NCBI GenBank assembly: GCA_013365365.1
Contig: JABVXU010000089.1
Location: 100,228 to 164,227, forward strand
Direction: 5' to 3'
From: Cruorifilaria tuberocauda
Taxonomy: Eukaryota > Nematoda > Chromadorea > Rhabditida > Onchocercidae
Length of the DNA: 64,000 bases
A model generated the notes under the pieces. That model saw only the letters and a program-made list of their open reading frames with translations. It did no database searches and was not told the origin of the DNA. Both the position numbers and the translations under genes were made by a program. Positions 31,415-45,278 of the stretch are shown here, piece by piece. Numbering within the stretch: position 1 is the first letter of the stretch; every line of letters begins with the position of its first letter.

Positions 31415-33853
31415 GTGAACTACTAATATTAATAACGGCAACAAGAGTAAAACATCGAATCGCGTATATCCTATTGTCCTAAAGAATCACTCCACATTGT
31501 ACACGAAGCTCTCTTCTACACAACGACCTTCTTCCATATTCAATTTCACATATTTAACGCGGCTGTTGATGACACGTTTGCAAGATCAAGCTGTATCAAT
31601 TTGCACTTATTTATTTTTGAAGCAAAAAGAGCATCGAACTTACTTAGAAAACACAAGTTTAAGAGAAGGGGAAAAGGAATATATCACGAATATTTCTGAA
31701 AGTTTTTAAACGGTATTCTTTAACACACTAATTGTAACTTCAGATTTCTCTAATGAAAAAAAGATTGCGGTTATTTTTTAAAGTAGTAATAACACTTTTT
31801 TATTCATTTTTAAAGAAATCAGAGAAAAGTACAGTTAACAAATAAAAACTATGCAATTTTATTATATTTTAACAAAGAAAATAATGATATAAAACTTACA
31901 TTACATGCTATGCTGATTTGTGTCAGTACTGTGCAGGAAAATAATCCCTGTTGGTAATGAACTAATGAACTTATAAATTGATATTCTCATCAAATTTATT
32001 AAACCAGAAGATTTTATTATTTATCGAATAAAAGATTACGTTATGTCAAACAATCACGTTCGGAAACCTTTCTCAAACATGTACAGAAAACGGTGATATT
32101 GTTTGGATAATTTTCACTGATGGCATCAGATAACCATTTTGAATATCAACAGGAGTCAATGCTACAGCTGGCGCCAACTTCTTTTTCTCTAAAATATAAA
32201 TTTATGCATCACTGTCCATTGAGGATTAATTATCTTCAGCAAATTATCTGAGTTGGATGAGAAAACATCTTGAATGCTTAGCAATCATGCCTTCATCGAG
32301 TGTCATAAATCAGCGAGACATGCTATTTTCTGTGAACGCAAAACGTTGATAAAAACTTTTTGAATTGATAGATTAGTAGGATAATGAAAGGTATAATGTT
32401 GGCGAGACACTGCAAATATGTAAACAGCAATGAGAAGTGTAGAGGAATCGAACACAACCTATATAATTTCTTCGGTTCATTATTTTTCCACCGCGTTTAT
32501 GGAAGTATAAAAGTTCTAGTACCAGGCTTTATTTAGCAAACTTTTGGTTAATTGAAGAATAAGCGTGAAAAGAGCGACTCAAATAGTGTATTTGCAACGC
32601 GGATCAGATAAAAAAAGGCGAAGAAAGACAAATTGGATGATATTTTTCTTAGTTGTTTTCTCAGAGTCTCTATAGGAGAGATTATTTCCATGAAAACTTC
32701 AAGGTGAAAAAAAATTTGCTGTTAGTTAGTATGTCATTGATGCTGTTGCTTCATATCTGATATGAATATAAAGTTGATAGTATGGCTAAGCTAACAAACA
32801 TGTTGGATTGAATTCATCTACACGCATACAAATTCTGATTTTTCATTTTTGTTAATAAACTGGAAAAACTGTTGTAACGAAGTGATCATCAGGACTATAA
32901 CAAACATTAAAGATGGAAGTAGAAAAATAAATGGCTGGAACTGTAAAGCATGATTAGAATGTTATCAAAAATGGACTGGAGTATTGTTCGAAATTTCAAA
33001 CTGTCAGCTTCTCTTCCAAGCAGAAGATATTGCTTCTTTGTTTTTCCTTACTAACATGGCTAAGTTTATCAAGACGTTTTTTATGTCCGTTCTCTTTTGA
33101 AATTTTTCGAGAAATACTTTAACTATGTGTTTTACTAACTCATTTTCAATCAATCCTTCACTAAGATACAGTATATTTTCGCTGCTATTTCGCAGGCCAA
33201 TTTTGTAATCTCAACACTGTCACATTAACCTTAAACGATTCGCTACATCACTCCCTAAACCTGCCCACAAATTATTATTCCATAATTTTGCTTTTTGTTT
33301 GATACATTATCAACAACTTTAATAGCGTAATCTGGCTAATCCACACTCTTTTAGCCACCAGTACAGGCATCATCTGCCACTGTATAATTTGTGTAAGACT
33401 TAATCGCTAATTTTATAACTAGCAGGATCTGAGGCAGTTGATATTACATATGACATATAACAAATTATGATTACTTAAAGTAATTTAGTATAATTTATTT
33501 TGTTCCTCTCGTTAAGTCATCTCGACACTCCTAATGTCTTATTAGTCTTAAAATTAAAATAAATCCCGAGTCAGGATACATAAATTCTATGCAATTGTTA
33601 TCCTAATTTAATAAAGTGGATTGCATAGATATCATAAAGTCAAATCTCAGATGCTAAGGCAAAAATTATTGTGCGCAGAACTATTACTGTATACATTCCT
33701 AAGCTTCATGTAATTGGTAAGGATTTTACAAGTAATCACAAGGATGGTTATAATAGGGAGCTGTGCGATAAATGTTATGAACACTATTTTTTGCACTGTG
33801 TGAAAATAATGACGAAATAGAAAAGATAAAAAAAGGATTTGCAATTGATAGAC

Positions 33854-34032
33854 GCTGCCAGAAAGTGAATCATAAAATGATGAAGGCAACTGTGTTTTGG
33901 TCTCAAATCGAGTTATGACAGTCGGTTGATTGCGCACTGGTATTTGATGTCGGGGTGAAGCCGAAAACGGAATGTCCGAATTAATAAGACTTCTTGCTGG
34001 CATATTCGATTCGGTTCGACTCAATTCTTCAT
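33854..34032 (-). other. candidate alternative 5' exon of pct-1
   Basis: The 179-base stretch begins after GTTAG and ends before GTCTAT. It is open in a frame with coding-like Pro/Ser/Arg content (MPARSLINSD..., then SPRHQIPVRNQPTVITRFET). It ends in phase 0, matching the start of pct-1 exon 4 (27585) but not exons 2 or 3. An internal ATG at 34003 would give a 50-residue alternative N-terminus. Known CDK16-type genes use alternative first exons; the link here is inference, and the donor is weak. Confidence 0.3.
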
Positions 34033-34966
34033 CTAACAGCGCTTATGATTTAGGAGACTCTCCTTCACTGTGAAGAGCGGGAAGAACAGGTAGAGCAGGG
34101 CGTGGTGATCATGGCTGGGTCACCAAAGTGGACGAACCATCAACGGCTCGGTTCCCGGTCAAATCATTTTGATTTATCACCGTCATCACTAAATGCCCAT
34201 TTCAGACATAATTTCACCACTGATCCCTTCACAAATATCAGTGTGAAGAATATTCCTCAAAGAAACGATGATTGCAATCAATTAACGATACACATTGAAA
34301 CAAAGATTGCAAAATTCTTGCAAGTGCCACGAATCAACCTGGATGTGAGCTAGTTTTGAACCGCATGACAGATCAAATCCAAGAGAGTGAAAATGAGCTT
34401 GCTGCACTGATTGTACAGTTTTTTTTTCTTCTGTGCAGTTTTGTTTGGGCTAAAAATATAGTTGGCATATAACAACTTGCTACAGAAGAACTACTGAGAA
34501 TTGATTTCGGCATCAGTGATTTAATTTTGGTGGCTTGTGGTGGGATGATTCATTCAAAATGATTAATAAAGTGGTTCAATGAAGCCTTAAGATTTGTATT
34601 TGCTTTACATAAATTTTAAGTTTGAATGTGATGGAATCGAAACGGTAGAGATATGGTATGGAGGTCACCTATTGTCTCTTCTTATTTCTCTTTACAAAAA
34701 AAATAAGAAAGTAGACATAAATTTTTGGTAAACATATTGAATACAAATATTTGCAATGCTAATTTAGTGGCTTTCCGAACGAGATCTTCCTCCGTAAGTT
34801 CATAGGTCATAAAGTGCTGGTTTGTCACTAGATTCTCAATTATTCTTTTCTCGCTTGCTCATATATTCAAAAATACAACTTACATGATTCCTTTGTATAG
34901 AGTGTAAATAAATATGTTTCTTCATTTTATTTTCTGCAATCTTTGAATGGTAGATAATGAGTGAAT

Positions 34967-35055
34967 TTAGCATTTAAATCACTATCAGAAATTTGGAGAA
35001 GTTTTGGAAAAATATTTTAGTAGAAATTGTAACATCAAGTCCAAAATTGCGATGA
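34967..35055 (+). repeat. dispersed repeat, copy 1
   Basis: This copy shares most of its positions with 41250-41335 in the same orientation, including the blocks ATCAGAA, TTTGGAGAA, AATATTTTA and TCCAAAATTG in the same order and spacing. It lies outside genes, and no terminal repeats or coding content were recognised. Confidence 0.65.
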
Positions 35056-37950
35056 TTTAAAATATTAGGTTGGGTATTTTCAAACAGATGAGATTTTTAA
35101 TCTTTTTTTTGAAAAGGCAACATAAGCTCAGAAGTTGCACAGTTGAAATAATACAAAAAACTATTTGCCAGATATTAAAATTAAAATTACAGCTAAATAA
35201 TCTAATAAAAGAAATATCAAAAACAGAATTGAAAATATAATGGAAAGAAAGATGGAGGATATAAAAAACAATGAAATCAACTAAACAAAAAAAGCTCATG
35301 ATTTGCTTACAGACTTTAACATATAATTTTAATGAGACTAGGATTGCACTACGCTTTAAATACTAAAAACAATTAATTTCGTTATATTATGAGAATCTAC
35401 GTCATCATTATGATTAAAAAAATCATTTAAATTTTAAACATAAATGATTTATTTAGAACAATTCATATGTCTAAAAAATTTATGGAAAAACGTAAAAATA
35501 TTATCACTGTCTGTAACAAATAATAGATACAATTATAAGAAAACAATGTTTCAAGATTTTGCTAGAAGACTATATTAAGAATGGAGGTTTAAATTAATGA
35601 AAAGATGTAAACAAAATCTAAATATCATGCTAATATCATCTCAAAATACAAATAAGTAGAATGAAATGAAATCAGAGGTTCAATAAAATAGAAATCATTG
35701 GTGGATAGATTTTCATAAATTTATCACATTATTTTATTTGCTGTTTGAGTTAGCTATTGTTTCAAATGCTGTTACTTCAGATTCTGCAAACTATTATTGT
35801 CTCGAATTTTCTTATTGCTGCTGTACAATGGGTTTTCAAATCACTTACAGTATTTAGAGATACACAATTTTGCTCCTCGTAAAGCTATTCTTTCACTTGC
35901 TTTAGTGAGTTCACTACTAGAAAAGGCAATATACGTATCCGGATTAAGCATTCTAGAAGATACTCGTTTTATAAAACGACTGCATCAAGTTCATCCAATC
36001 ATTTATTTAAAAGATTACACTCAGATATGGTTTGTTTTGTCAATGAAATAATTTCTAAATTGATGTAGTTGATGTTTTTGTCAAATGTAAAAGAAAAAAG
36101 AAATGGAACGAAAAAAAATCGAAATCTAATTGAAATCAATTTACACATAACCAAAATCACAATTTCTCTTCTTCGTTTATAAAAGGGAAAAAGCTATGTC
36201 CTCTCTTGCCGACCAAGCAGTTTATTCAGAAAATAATAAGAATATTAAAGTTTTATCGCTGAAATCTTAAAGGATTTCACTCGCTTCATAAGAAACAACC
36301 TTACCGAACTTTTAATTGTAATACGCTAAAATTTTTGTAATGGAAGCAAACGCTAATGGCTCTCCCAATACTTCACAATTATTTCAATTGGTGACAGTTT
36401 GTTAACGCATTGTTATGATATTGCGAACTGTGGTAACAGGGATCAGTTGATTACAGTGATAATGGAAAAATTATCTTTTTAATACGGATAATTTCAGATT
36501 GATATTGCAATACTAAAAGATCTGTGAACATGGTGAACAATGTTAACTCAATAAACAAAAAAATCCACGAAAGTTGCATTAAAATTGAAAGATGCTTTTG
36601 TTTCTTTCTTCTGCCAAAGAATTAAAAAATAAATCCTAAAGTTTCCAGAAAAGTTCAGTGTAGTATCTAAATCTTCGGATTTTGAACCGGTAGAATTTTT
36701 AATTGAATATAATCAACAACGGGCAGGTTCTATTGAGTGTAGCAAGGTAAACATCGCATTCAACTATTTTTCAAGCTGAGTCCTTAATAATATGCCATTA
36801 AAAAGGGAATGCAAGCAAGTATTCAGCTGCCACTTTCAAATCGAAGTAATAAATAGTAATCAAAAACCATTTTGAACAAAAACCGTGATTTAATCATACA
36901 GAAAATCACAATATTTAAAAAAAAAATGTTTCATTCATCAGTCACTTTTTCATAATAAATTTTTAGGTAATTGGAAACAATTGAACAAACTCTTATCAGA
37001 ATATCTTATCAGTTCATAGACAATAAAAACCATACATTATGCATTAATGCTAAAACCGGAATTTATTTTCTGAATTACGATCCAGGCAACAAAAATTGCT
37101 TCTTATCATTCCAGAAATTTAATCCAGTACACACTTAAAGAAAAAGAAGTACATCACATTATCACGCTAATAAATGATAAGAAAGTTGAGAATTTTTCAC
37201 AATTAGTAGAATAGACTAAATGATATTTCCTACAAACAACAATATATTTGAAAAGAACTGTTGAAACGTAATCTTTATTTATGAAATCCGTACTTCAAAT
37301 AAGGAAGGAAGCACAAATCTCAGCAGTTTTATTTAAAAAACCCATGTTTTCCAAGTCGCTTGCACTCAGTGGAAGTTTTATCCGCGAAAATAATCAAAGT
37401 GCAGGGATCTGAACATCAAATATGACTGTGGTATATCTATAGAAAATTAAGCATCAAAGTGATTAAATATATTTATCGACTATAGAGGATAAAAATAAGC
37501 ACAGAGACCAATTTTGGAAGGAGTACGCTAAATGACCGATATACTCAAATTTAATGCCTTTCGCTTTCAAGTAATCAATTAGTCATACATACTTTGTAAA
37601 ATTTTAAACTTTGATAACTCACGACGGTTTGTTAATCGTAACAGTTGTGCATTGTTTGAATATGCGTCCAGCAAAAGTATTGATGGTTTCAATAGTCGAA
37701 TGCAAATTCTCATGCTTAATTCTAGTTAGATCATGGAGATCTCATCCGATTAAAGCCTAGAAACAACAACTGCTCTCAACTTTTTATTACTAACACTTTC
37801 GACCTATTCAAAAACGGAAAAACGATCCCTTAATTCCTTTTTCTTGGTAAAATGATTTGGTTGAAATTATTGCGGGCTTATTACACTGATGTCATTTTCT
37901 CGTATATCTCAGTCAAAATTATGCAATATTTGTATAATAATAACCCTTAC

Positions 37951-38037
37951 TAACCATGCTCTTTTCACTTCCTCGTCAAGCGACCATGCATTATTTGATT
38001 CCTTCTCATCTTCATGACGAAAACGTCCAGCAACTCT
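37951..38037 (-). other. isolated exon-like stretch
   Basis: These 87 bases lie between a CTAG acceptor and a GTAAGG donor, open in phase 0 for 29 codons. The predicted peptide is acidic and basic (RVAGRFRHEDEKESNNAWSL, then DEEVKRAWL), unlike the surrounding AT-rich noise. No partner exon was found and its phase does not fit the 33854-34032 stretch. Confidence 0.25.
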
Positions 38038-38536
38038 CTAGTAGGCATGAAAATATAGTGAAGCAAGCAATCCTTACTAATCTTCTGAATGTTTTTGGTA
38101 CGATAGCGTTCACCAACTACAATTCATTACTTCACTTCTCATGCTGTTCTCGAAACTGTCAAGCTAGTTCTTTCTGATACTGTCGAGGTTAAATAACGCT
38201 GCTGTCATTTTGCGAGGTTGTCTTCTATGACGAAGGTTTATTTATCAGCGCCATCTTTATACTTTTTTCAGGAAAAAAGTAACAATAAGGAGTGAAAACG
38301 ATAAGAACTCTGCCGTGATGGAACTGAAGTAAATGGCTGAGTAAAGTCCCTTAATTATTATCAGTCGAAGCTATGGGACTCTAAGTTTCATACGGGTCCG
38401 ACTTGACATTCTACTGTCGGACACATCTTGACCAGGTAGGTGTGGATGCGGAGGGATATGGCTTAGGATAGCTAGGTTCAGGGTGTTGAGGTTTTTGTCG
38501 TACATACTGGCAATATGTTTAATTTGCAGACCAAAA

Positions 38537-40620
38537 ATGGGACGTAGGCCAGGTAGTACGACAAAATCGGGGCGGTTTATGAATCCGGCTGATCAAGAAC
38601 GCAAGAGCATGCGGCAAAAGGAGCTTAAAAGAAATCGGAAACAGAGGACTATGGTTCGGCACGCAATACTAAAAAGTAAAGACGTCGATGAAATCCTGGA
38701 AAACTTGTCGCGTTTGGATGATCAAGGTAACTGGTGAAATTACTTACCCATTCTCATAAGGTAATATTCACTCACTGGTTGTTTTTTATCGATCCAGAAC
38801 ATCAGAACATTTTGCGAATAAGTTAAGCAAAATAACTCGTACGCTGTCTCTTTTGGTAATCTCTTACATCATCAAGTACAAAGGTTTACTTATGGGGAAA
38901 CGGTCTATTAATTGGTCGGGTAATCCTGATCTTCTAGATCAAGTGTTATTGGCTATAGAATTTATTACCGACCAAAAAAGAAGTACTCTAGACTGAACAG
39001 AAGATTTTAATATCAAAATTTCAGAATTCGACATACATGTGGAACATCATAGCAAGTATGTTTTCAACGAGAAGCGTATCAAATTTAAGCAGACTTACAA
39101 CGAAGTAATTAATTTATACAAGCAGGAAAAGCGAGAAGATAAAGTGAAGGAGTTGGAACAAAAAATGTCGCAGTACGAAGCAGAGAGAGCTCGAAAAATA
39201 CAACAATATAGTAAGTTGTTTAACTTGATTTTCTTTTCCTTAGAAATATTTTAAATACTCAAGAAATTTAGCATACTATACCATTCATATCCCAGCTTTG
39301 TTCATTATAATTTTAGATGCATTACGATTTTCATTGGAAGCCAACCCTGTAGAAATTCCATTGCCAGATGGCAGCTCAGTACCAAATGCAGCAATGACAC
39401 CTGTAACACCTGTCATACCGGTTCAGTTTTTGATGCCGCAAGCACGAGCTGGTATTCTAAAAAATTCACATATCACTCGAGATGTAAACGACCGAACAGA
39501 ACCACCAGGACCTCCTTGCGGCTTACCTCCACTAATCGGTTATGATGATGATAATGATGAAACACCCTCCAAGAGACGCGTGCGCTTCGAGGAAGATGTT
39601 TCCAACAGCTTTTTAAGGGATGGTATCGAAACAGCTGATGATGATTTCGGGCCCGTTGAAAGTAAAATAGACGCTCGAATTCTTTTGTAAAAAGAAAGGG
39701 ATTTTATTTGTGTAGAAATATTAATCATTTTGGTAAGCCTATGTGTTACACATATCGTGATTTTTTCATGTTATTATTGCAGTTCCCATGGAAGTGTTGC
39801 AACATAGTCAAATGGCCGATCTCGACAATACAAGATCTGTACCTGTACTGGCGCCTATGATTCCACAACAGCCTCTGTTACGTGCACCGCCGTTACCCCC
39901 TAATATGTTACCACCTCCTCCTCGTCTTCCCCTTCGCGTTCCTCCTCCTCCACCTCATTTTCGTACGTTTTTCGTAGATCTTGTTTAATATTTCTTTTTA
40001 GGAAAAATGAACTGAAAATTTTATGAGACTATTTCTAAAGTTGGTTTCTTTCAAAGCTAGATGTCGTCTATAATAATATTGTAAGATTGAAAATTATATA
40101 TTGAAAGAATAGTGTCTTTTCATTGTAGGAATGCCAATCCCGTTTATACGTCCGCCAGGAACCAGTTCTGTAATATCGGCAGAGCCAGTAGTCCGCCGAA
40201 CAGGAGGAGCTTCATTGACAGATAGTGGAGAGGCTACAATTTCAGCAGAGCCAAAGCTGAGAGATTTAACAAAAGAAGTTACAAAATTCGTGCCAACAGC
40301 ACTTCGAGTTAATCGAAGCAAACATCAACCAAAAAAGACCATCAACAAGTATATCAATTTTCGTAACAATTTGTTCCCGAATCTATGATTTTGAACGGAA
40401 TTCTGTGATTTTTCGTTTCGTGAGCTATTTTAAAATACTTGATGAATACTCTTAATTTGGCTTAGAAGTCAGCTGTAACTTGTTTTTTAATTTTAGGAAA
40501 AGATTCAATTTCAGATTCAATATGATGGGAATACAGATCGAATCAGCACAACGGAAAGAAGCGAAAGATACAGACGAGGCTTATGCTGATTTCATGAGTG
40601 AAATTTCTTCTCTTTTGTAA
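38537..40620 (+). CDS. WBP11: WW-domain-binding protein 11 (WBP11/SIPP1/NpwBP), pre-mRNA splicing factor
   Basis: The gene has 6 exons and encodes 414 aa: 38537-38726, 39025-39210, 39317-39661, 39783-39962, 40129-40348, 40497-40620. Seen: the WBP11 N-terminal domain (MGRRPGSTTKSGRFMNPADQ, then Arg/Lys-rich helices), a PPGPP segment (188-192), a protein phosphatase 1 docking motif RVRF at 213-216 followed by acidic residues, and a proline-rich stretch near 273-299 able to bind WW domains. The near-invariant C-terminal block runs from PKLRDL at 342 to ALRV at 361. Known of the family: a nuclear, spliceosome-associated protein that binds PQBP1 and inhibits PP1. It is shorter than the human protein (about 640 aa), with a reduced proline-rich middle. 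The ATG lies 7 bases after the TTTGCAG at 38529, a likely trans-splice site. AATAAA occurs about 235 bases after the stop. Confidence 0.95.
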
Positions 40621-41249
40621 TTTTATATTTTCTTCAGTGTTTTCTGGTTTTTGTTTCGTTTTTTTTTTTTCATGAAGATGCATGTTAGTTTAATTGAGCA
40701 GGAGAGAGTCATTTTAATAGGGAGATTGGGCATAAATTTGATTTGGTAGCAGCAATTCGATGATGGATGTATTCCAGATAAGTGCTGAAAATATATAATG
40801 TAATGAATCACTGTGTTTAAAATTTTAGGTATGAGCTTGCTTCATTGCGTTAAAAATAAATAACAATGATTATATTAATGCATTGGCACAGTTACTTATT
40901 CAAGATACTGTGAAACTAAATTTTTCGTTTTGAAATTAGACCATTGGTCAGACCTGAGCACAGCAATGCTGGAAATATTCGAGATAAACAGCAGAAACGT
41001 TTGGAATAGTTTTCTAATATTATTATTATGGAAAGGAAGAGAAATGAGGACCGAAAAATTTATTCGCATGATTTCTCTCTGATGCATTGTGATTGTTGGT
41101 GTATATTACGGGCAGTGATGTTTCTTTTATTGTAGCTTGTGGAGAAATTGGAGAAATTGTAGGGAGCATTTAGTTATAATCTTTCTGGAATTATGAGAAA
41201 AAATATTATTTTACTTTTTAAAAGTTTTGGGAGGTACATAACGAGCGTT

Positions 41250-41335
41250 AGTATTTAAATTATGTATCAGAAGTTTGGAGAAATTTTAAAAGAATATTTT
41301 AATGAAAGTCGTAACATAATATCCAAAATTGTGCC
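41250..41335 (+). repeat. dispersed repeat, copy 2
   Basis: This is the partner of 34967-35055, in the same orientation with scattered substitutions and small indels. The 75-codon open frame at 41262-41489 overlaps it and is best explained as repeat sequence rather than a gene. Confidence 0.65.
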
Positions 41336-44300
41336 GGCTCAAAATAGCATGAGATATTTTGTTAGAACATTCCTCTTCCGCATCTCAAGTTGGAATCATG
41401 GATTTGCCGTTGTTCACTCGTCATTGTTATATGGCAGATTTGATAAAAGCAAGGGATTATTAATCAGTCTTGATTTGAAAATAAGTTAGTACGCTAACGT
41501 ATGGCTGAAATGCGGCCATTGTGAATGCTCCAATAATTACATTGTCGAAGTGTTAGTGAAATCACAAAGAAGCAGAGCCATCGTTAGAGCTCATTGAGCT
41601 TTCATTGATTGACCCATTCATTGATTTCTGGTTTTACTGTAAATAAAGAACATGCACTGAATGGCAGAAAGACCAGAAATCTTTTCATGGTAGAAAGCTA
41701 AATTGGGGGTAGCTTATAACTTCATGAATATGCTTTCAATGAAACAAATTAACTTTAGGAAGCAAGGGGGTCGACAAATATGGTTGTCTGCGACAAGAAG
41801 CGTCACTGGCTTAAGCTGACACTGTCGCTTTCAGATATGAAAATTGTCATTTTGATGTAGTTAAAATCCTTTTACTTTACATTTCTTTGCACGAAGCATC
41901 GAAGCCATGGATTCGTCACCACCAAGTGTTGCGGATCACGCTCAGTGTTGATATTGCACGATTGGCAAGACGTAATGTTTTTAAAGATTTTTTGGATCAA
42001 AATTTGTTTATTGTACCGTTCACAAACAACTCTTCGTCTCAAGAAAGTATGCGAACTGTTGAAAACTAATCAAATGATAACTTTTACCCTGGGTATAGTT
42101 TAATAAAATGGCAGTTTTTTATCTTAACGTTAGTAGCTCTTGCAGGCTAAATTTATACATATTTTTTCAAATTTATAACCAAATAATATTTATATTTCCA
42201 TACGTCGAAAACTTGAACAGTCAAGGGAAATCCATATCTATGAATCGAATTTATACATTCTTATAAAACTGAAATAGATTGTAGGGAGGAATTAAATGTG
42301 TAGAAATTAACAAATAATACTTCGTTGTATGATATTAATTCCATCAGCTAATATCATCTACAAATACTATAACTGTATGATATCGACATATTGTATTGAA
42401 GTACTGAAGTAAATCAATACTTGAAGATACTGCATTGATGTTTTATTTTAAATTTATTTTTAAGCTAAGACGGATGAATTTTATAACCTCACTCATAGCT
42501 TCTGTGGTGTGATTTTTAGCTTTCCTGTGATATCAGTAGTTTCTAATTTTCAAAAATAAACCAGCTTTTCAGACAGTGAATTAAGTTTAATTGGATGTTT
42601 GAGAAAAATTTATGATTTCACTATATGCATCTGAGATTCTTTAATCATTTACGCATTTTCTCCCAACTTTTCAATTATTTTCTCACGGAGGCGGTGAAGC
42701 ATCTTTATGTTCCGGAACTCTATGCGTTGTGATATCTTAATGTAGCAAGCACGCACCGTGATAATAATTGATATCTGTCATATGCGACAATAAAAGTCGA
42801 ATTTTCAAGTTTTTTTTTCAAGTGTTACAAAACCGGATGCACTCTTTGCACAGCTCAAAAGTCAACAACTGACCGTTTTAAATTTATCTCTTACAGAGAG
42901 TAGCCTTTCCGACTTGACTCATTTTCCTCCATGAAACGTTTGAGGCTAGTTATTATCTTCTGTAAGACCAAAATGATTCTGCACTAACTAACAGTTGATG
43001 ATAGAATGTGAAAACTATAGCTTCATAATGTACCAATCTGAGTAATTAAGTATTGCATTTGATATAGGAAAAACTCATTTGCTTCAAATCAACACGCAAA
43101 ATCTACGTACAGGTACTACAAAAGATCATCATGTACCTTTGAATAAGATGGTATTCTTTTGAAATACACTGATCTGATATTAAACGTTAGTTAAAACCAT
43201 GAAATAGAACGTGAAGAAGTAACTATGACTCTTGTGAACGCTTTTGTGAGATTTTTTTGAGGAAGGATTTTAGTTTGGCACGATCGAATGGTAGCGAAGG
43301 TTTTACTGCCTGACGGTTTGTTCTTTCTGGTATTATGATGCGGCTGTCAAATAAGTCGACCATTTAGTTATTATTCTTTGCTGTTGATCCGAACGGATTA
43401 TTTTGGACTGCACATTGAGACAGTGGCTCAGAATAATTTAAATGATACTGTACGTTGAGATGAATAACGAGATTGAGTGTTTGTAGTGAGACCAATCGCC
43501 ATAGTAAGTTACACAATATATAGTACTCCATTCGTTAGGGGATGAGCACTTCATTAGCAGACGACGGATGGTATTACTCAAATGAAAGAATTATAAAGTT
43601 ATTCGATATATGAACAAAGAATTATTTGGTCATTTGATAGATTCCGTAACAGCAAACCATCCAGACATGCAATGTGGTAAAGCCAGTGGTAAATCATTCA
43701 GACATACTAGAAATAGGTAAGCCAATAATGATTAACTAACGGTAAACTAGCTCTTTGAAGATCATCGCTTTCAAGGGTTATTTGATGTTCATCATTAACA
43801 ATGAATTTGGATGTTAAAGAAAGCATATTCTATCATTTGAATGAGAATATTTGATATTAAGGGTTTCTCTAACATGACTTCAAAATGTAATGATACATGT
43901 ATATTTTGTCATAAAATTATTTCGGATTTCTGAAAGTAACTACTCATTTTAATGATTAATTGATGTTGGTATATTAATCAGTTAAGAAAGTCTGATTTCT
44001 TGTTGATAGCTTATAAACAAAAATGAACTGAAAATTGCTTTAATAGTAGTCTTCATGGAGAACTTTTAAGGAATTCCTTAAGATCAGACTTGTCCTTCAA
44101 TTCGATCAAATGAAGACGGAAGTTTGCGAATATCCGGAGGATTTAAAGATATGTAAAGTGAGACATGGCACATTTATGTTCCTTCTTTTTTTGCTCAGAC
44201 AAGCAATTTTATTTCATTTATTGGAAATTTCTTAAAATTTTCAGAGCAAAATTTTTAAAGTAAAATGGCATTTTAAATGATCCAAACATGAAATCGTTTA

Positions 44301-44609
44301 CTGGATTTAAACATTGTTGATCCAGTAAAGAAATCGCATATTGCTGCTCGAGTTTCTTGTGGGCGTTTGTCATATAGATATATACCTAAGATAAATTACT
44401 AGAGAACATGCGGATCTGCAAAAGGCAACCCATAGCCAGACAATATACGTCGTGAAAATGAAGCGCTGAAGAAAGGGAGATTATTTCATTACTTGTTAAC
44501 TACATTTGTTGTTATACATAATACAAGTCAAACGTGAAAAATGTTGGTAAGTAATAATTGTAAATGATATTCTAACCACAAAGAATATCGTATGACAGAA
44601 AATTAAATT

Positions 44610-44653
44610 TAATTGACTAAAGATTTTCAAACGTAATTTCCTTTAGTCAATTA
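44610..44653. repeat. perfect 13-bp inverted repeat
   Basis: The arms 44610-44622 and 44641-44653 are exact reverse complements separated by 18 bases. The flanks are AT-rich and intergenic. It is a possible cruciform or hairpin of unknown role. Confidence 0.7.
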
Positions 44654-45107
44654 TATAATCTCTATTATATATTATATCACAAATTTCCTAATTACCCAAC
44701 AGGGTTTACTATCTGGTGTTTCAAATGATGAAATAAATATCAGGACTGTTAAAAAATATCGAGCGATTACTTCATCGTTTATAACTAAGACTAGTTTCAA
44801 ATCTCAAGAGATTACAGATAGAACTGATTTTATTAGAAGATTCGAGCTTTTTTCTCCAGTTGTTCGTTTCTAAAGCAAGAATTAAACTCACCTGAAATCT
44901 TAAAAACCTAACAAAAGAAAACGGCTATTTATTTAAATCGTTCGTGATGACAATTTGAGATTGCGTCCAACAATACAACTTATCCAAATTTAGCTTGATT
45001 CAAAATTGAGACAAACTCAGAATCATTCAACTTTTCACGACATTCACTGATGAGTAGTCAAACATGTAAAATAAAAGAAATTTCTTCTAATATTCAATGC
45101 GAGTCCT

Positions 45108-45278
45108 TCATCTTATGTTGTTGGTTATAGATTTCACGACAGTTTTCGAGGAAAAGGAAGTTGAAAGTATTCGACGAAAATTTGCTGGTCGCGTTCCCCA
45201 AATTGTATAGAAGTTTGGGAAAAACTTTAGATACGGTGGTGACTGTATTCTCGGCCATAAATACTCTTGACACCAATC
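45108..45278 (-). other. candidate terminal exon (minus strand)
   Basis: After an AATGCAG acceptor the frame runs 56 codons to a TGA at 45108-45110. The peptide is aromatic and proline rich (DWCQEYLWPRIQSPPYLKFF at the start). Its phase 0 start matches the phase 0 end of the candidate exon 46907-47015. It could be the last exon of the tyrosine-rich gene at 48.6-49.7 kb or of an unrecognised gene. Confidence 0.35.

Larger units (their letters stand above)
31415..38536. other. 7 kb AT-rich intergenic region
   Basis: There is no complete gene here. Two exon-like stretches on the minus strand (33854-34032 and 37951-38037) and one half of a dispersed repeat (34967-35055) are listed separately. 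Just before WBP11, 38345-38422 is less AT-rich and holds two short stems (38345-38350 with 38375-38380; 38396-38402 with 38416-38422). The remainder is low-complexity AT sequence. Confidence 0.5.
40621..45107. other. intergenic region downstream of WBP11
   Basis: Apart from the WBP11 3' UTR this holds copy 2 of the dispersed repeat (41250-41335), a 60-codon frame at 41887-42069 without other coding support, and a hairpin at 44610-44653. No gene is supported. Confidence 0.5.

Noticed and set aside
34102..34353. Plus-strand 83-codon frame starting MVIMAGSPKW
   Set aside because: The composition is mildly coding-like, but there are no splice sites, homology or neighbouring exons; not enough to call.
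41887..42069. Plus-strand 60-codon frame
   Set aside because: It is short, isolated and without recognised motifs or splice partners.
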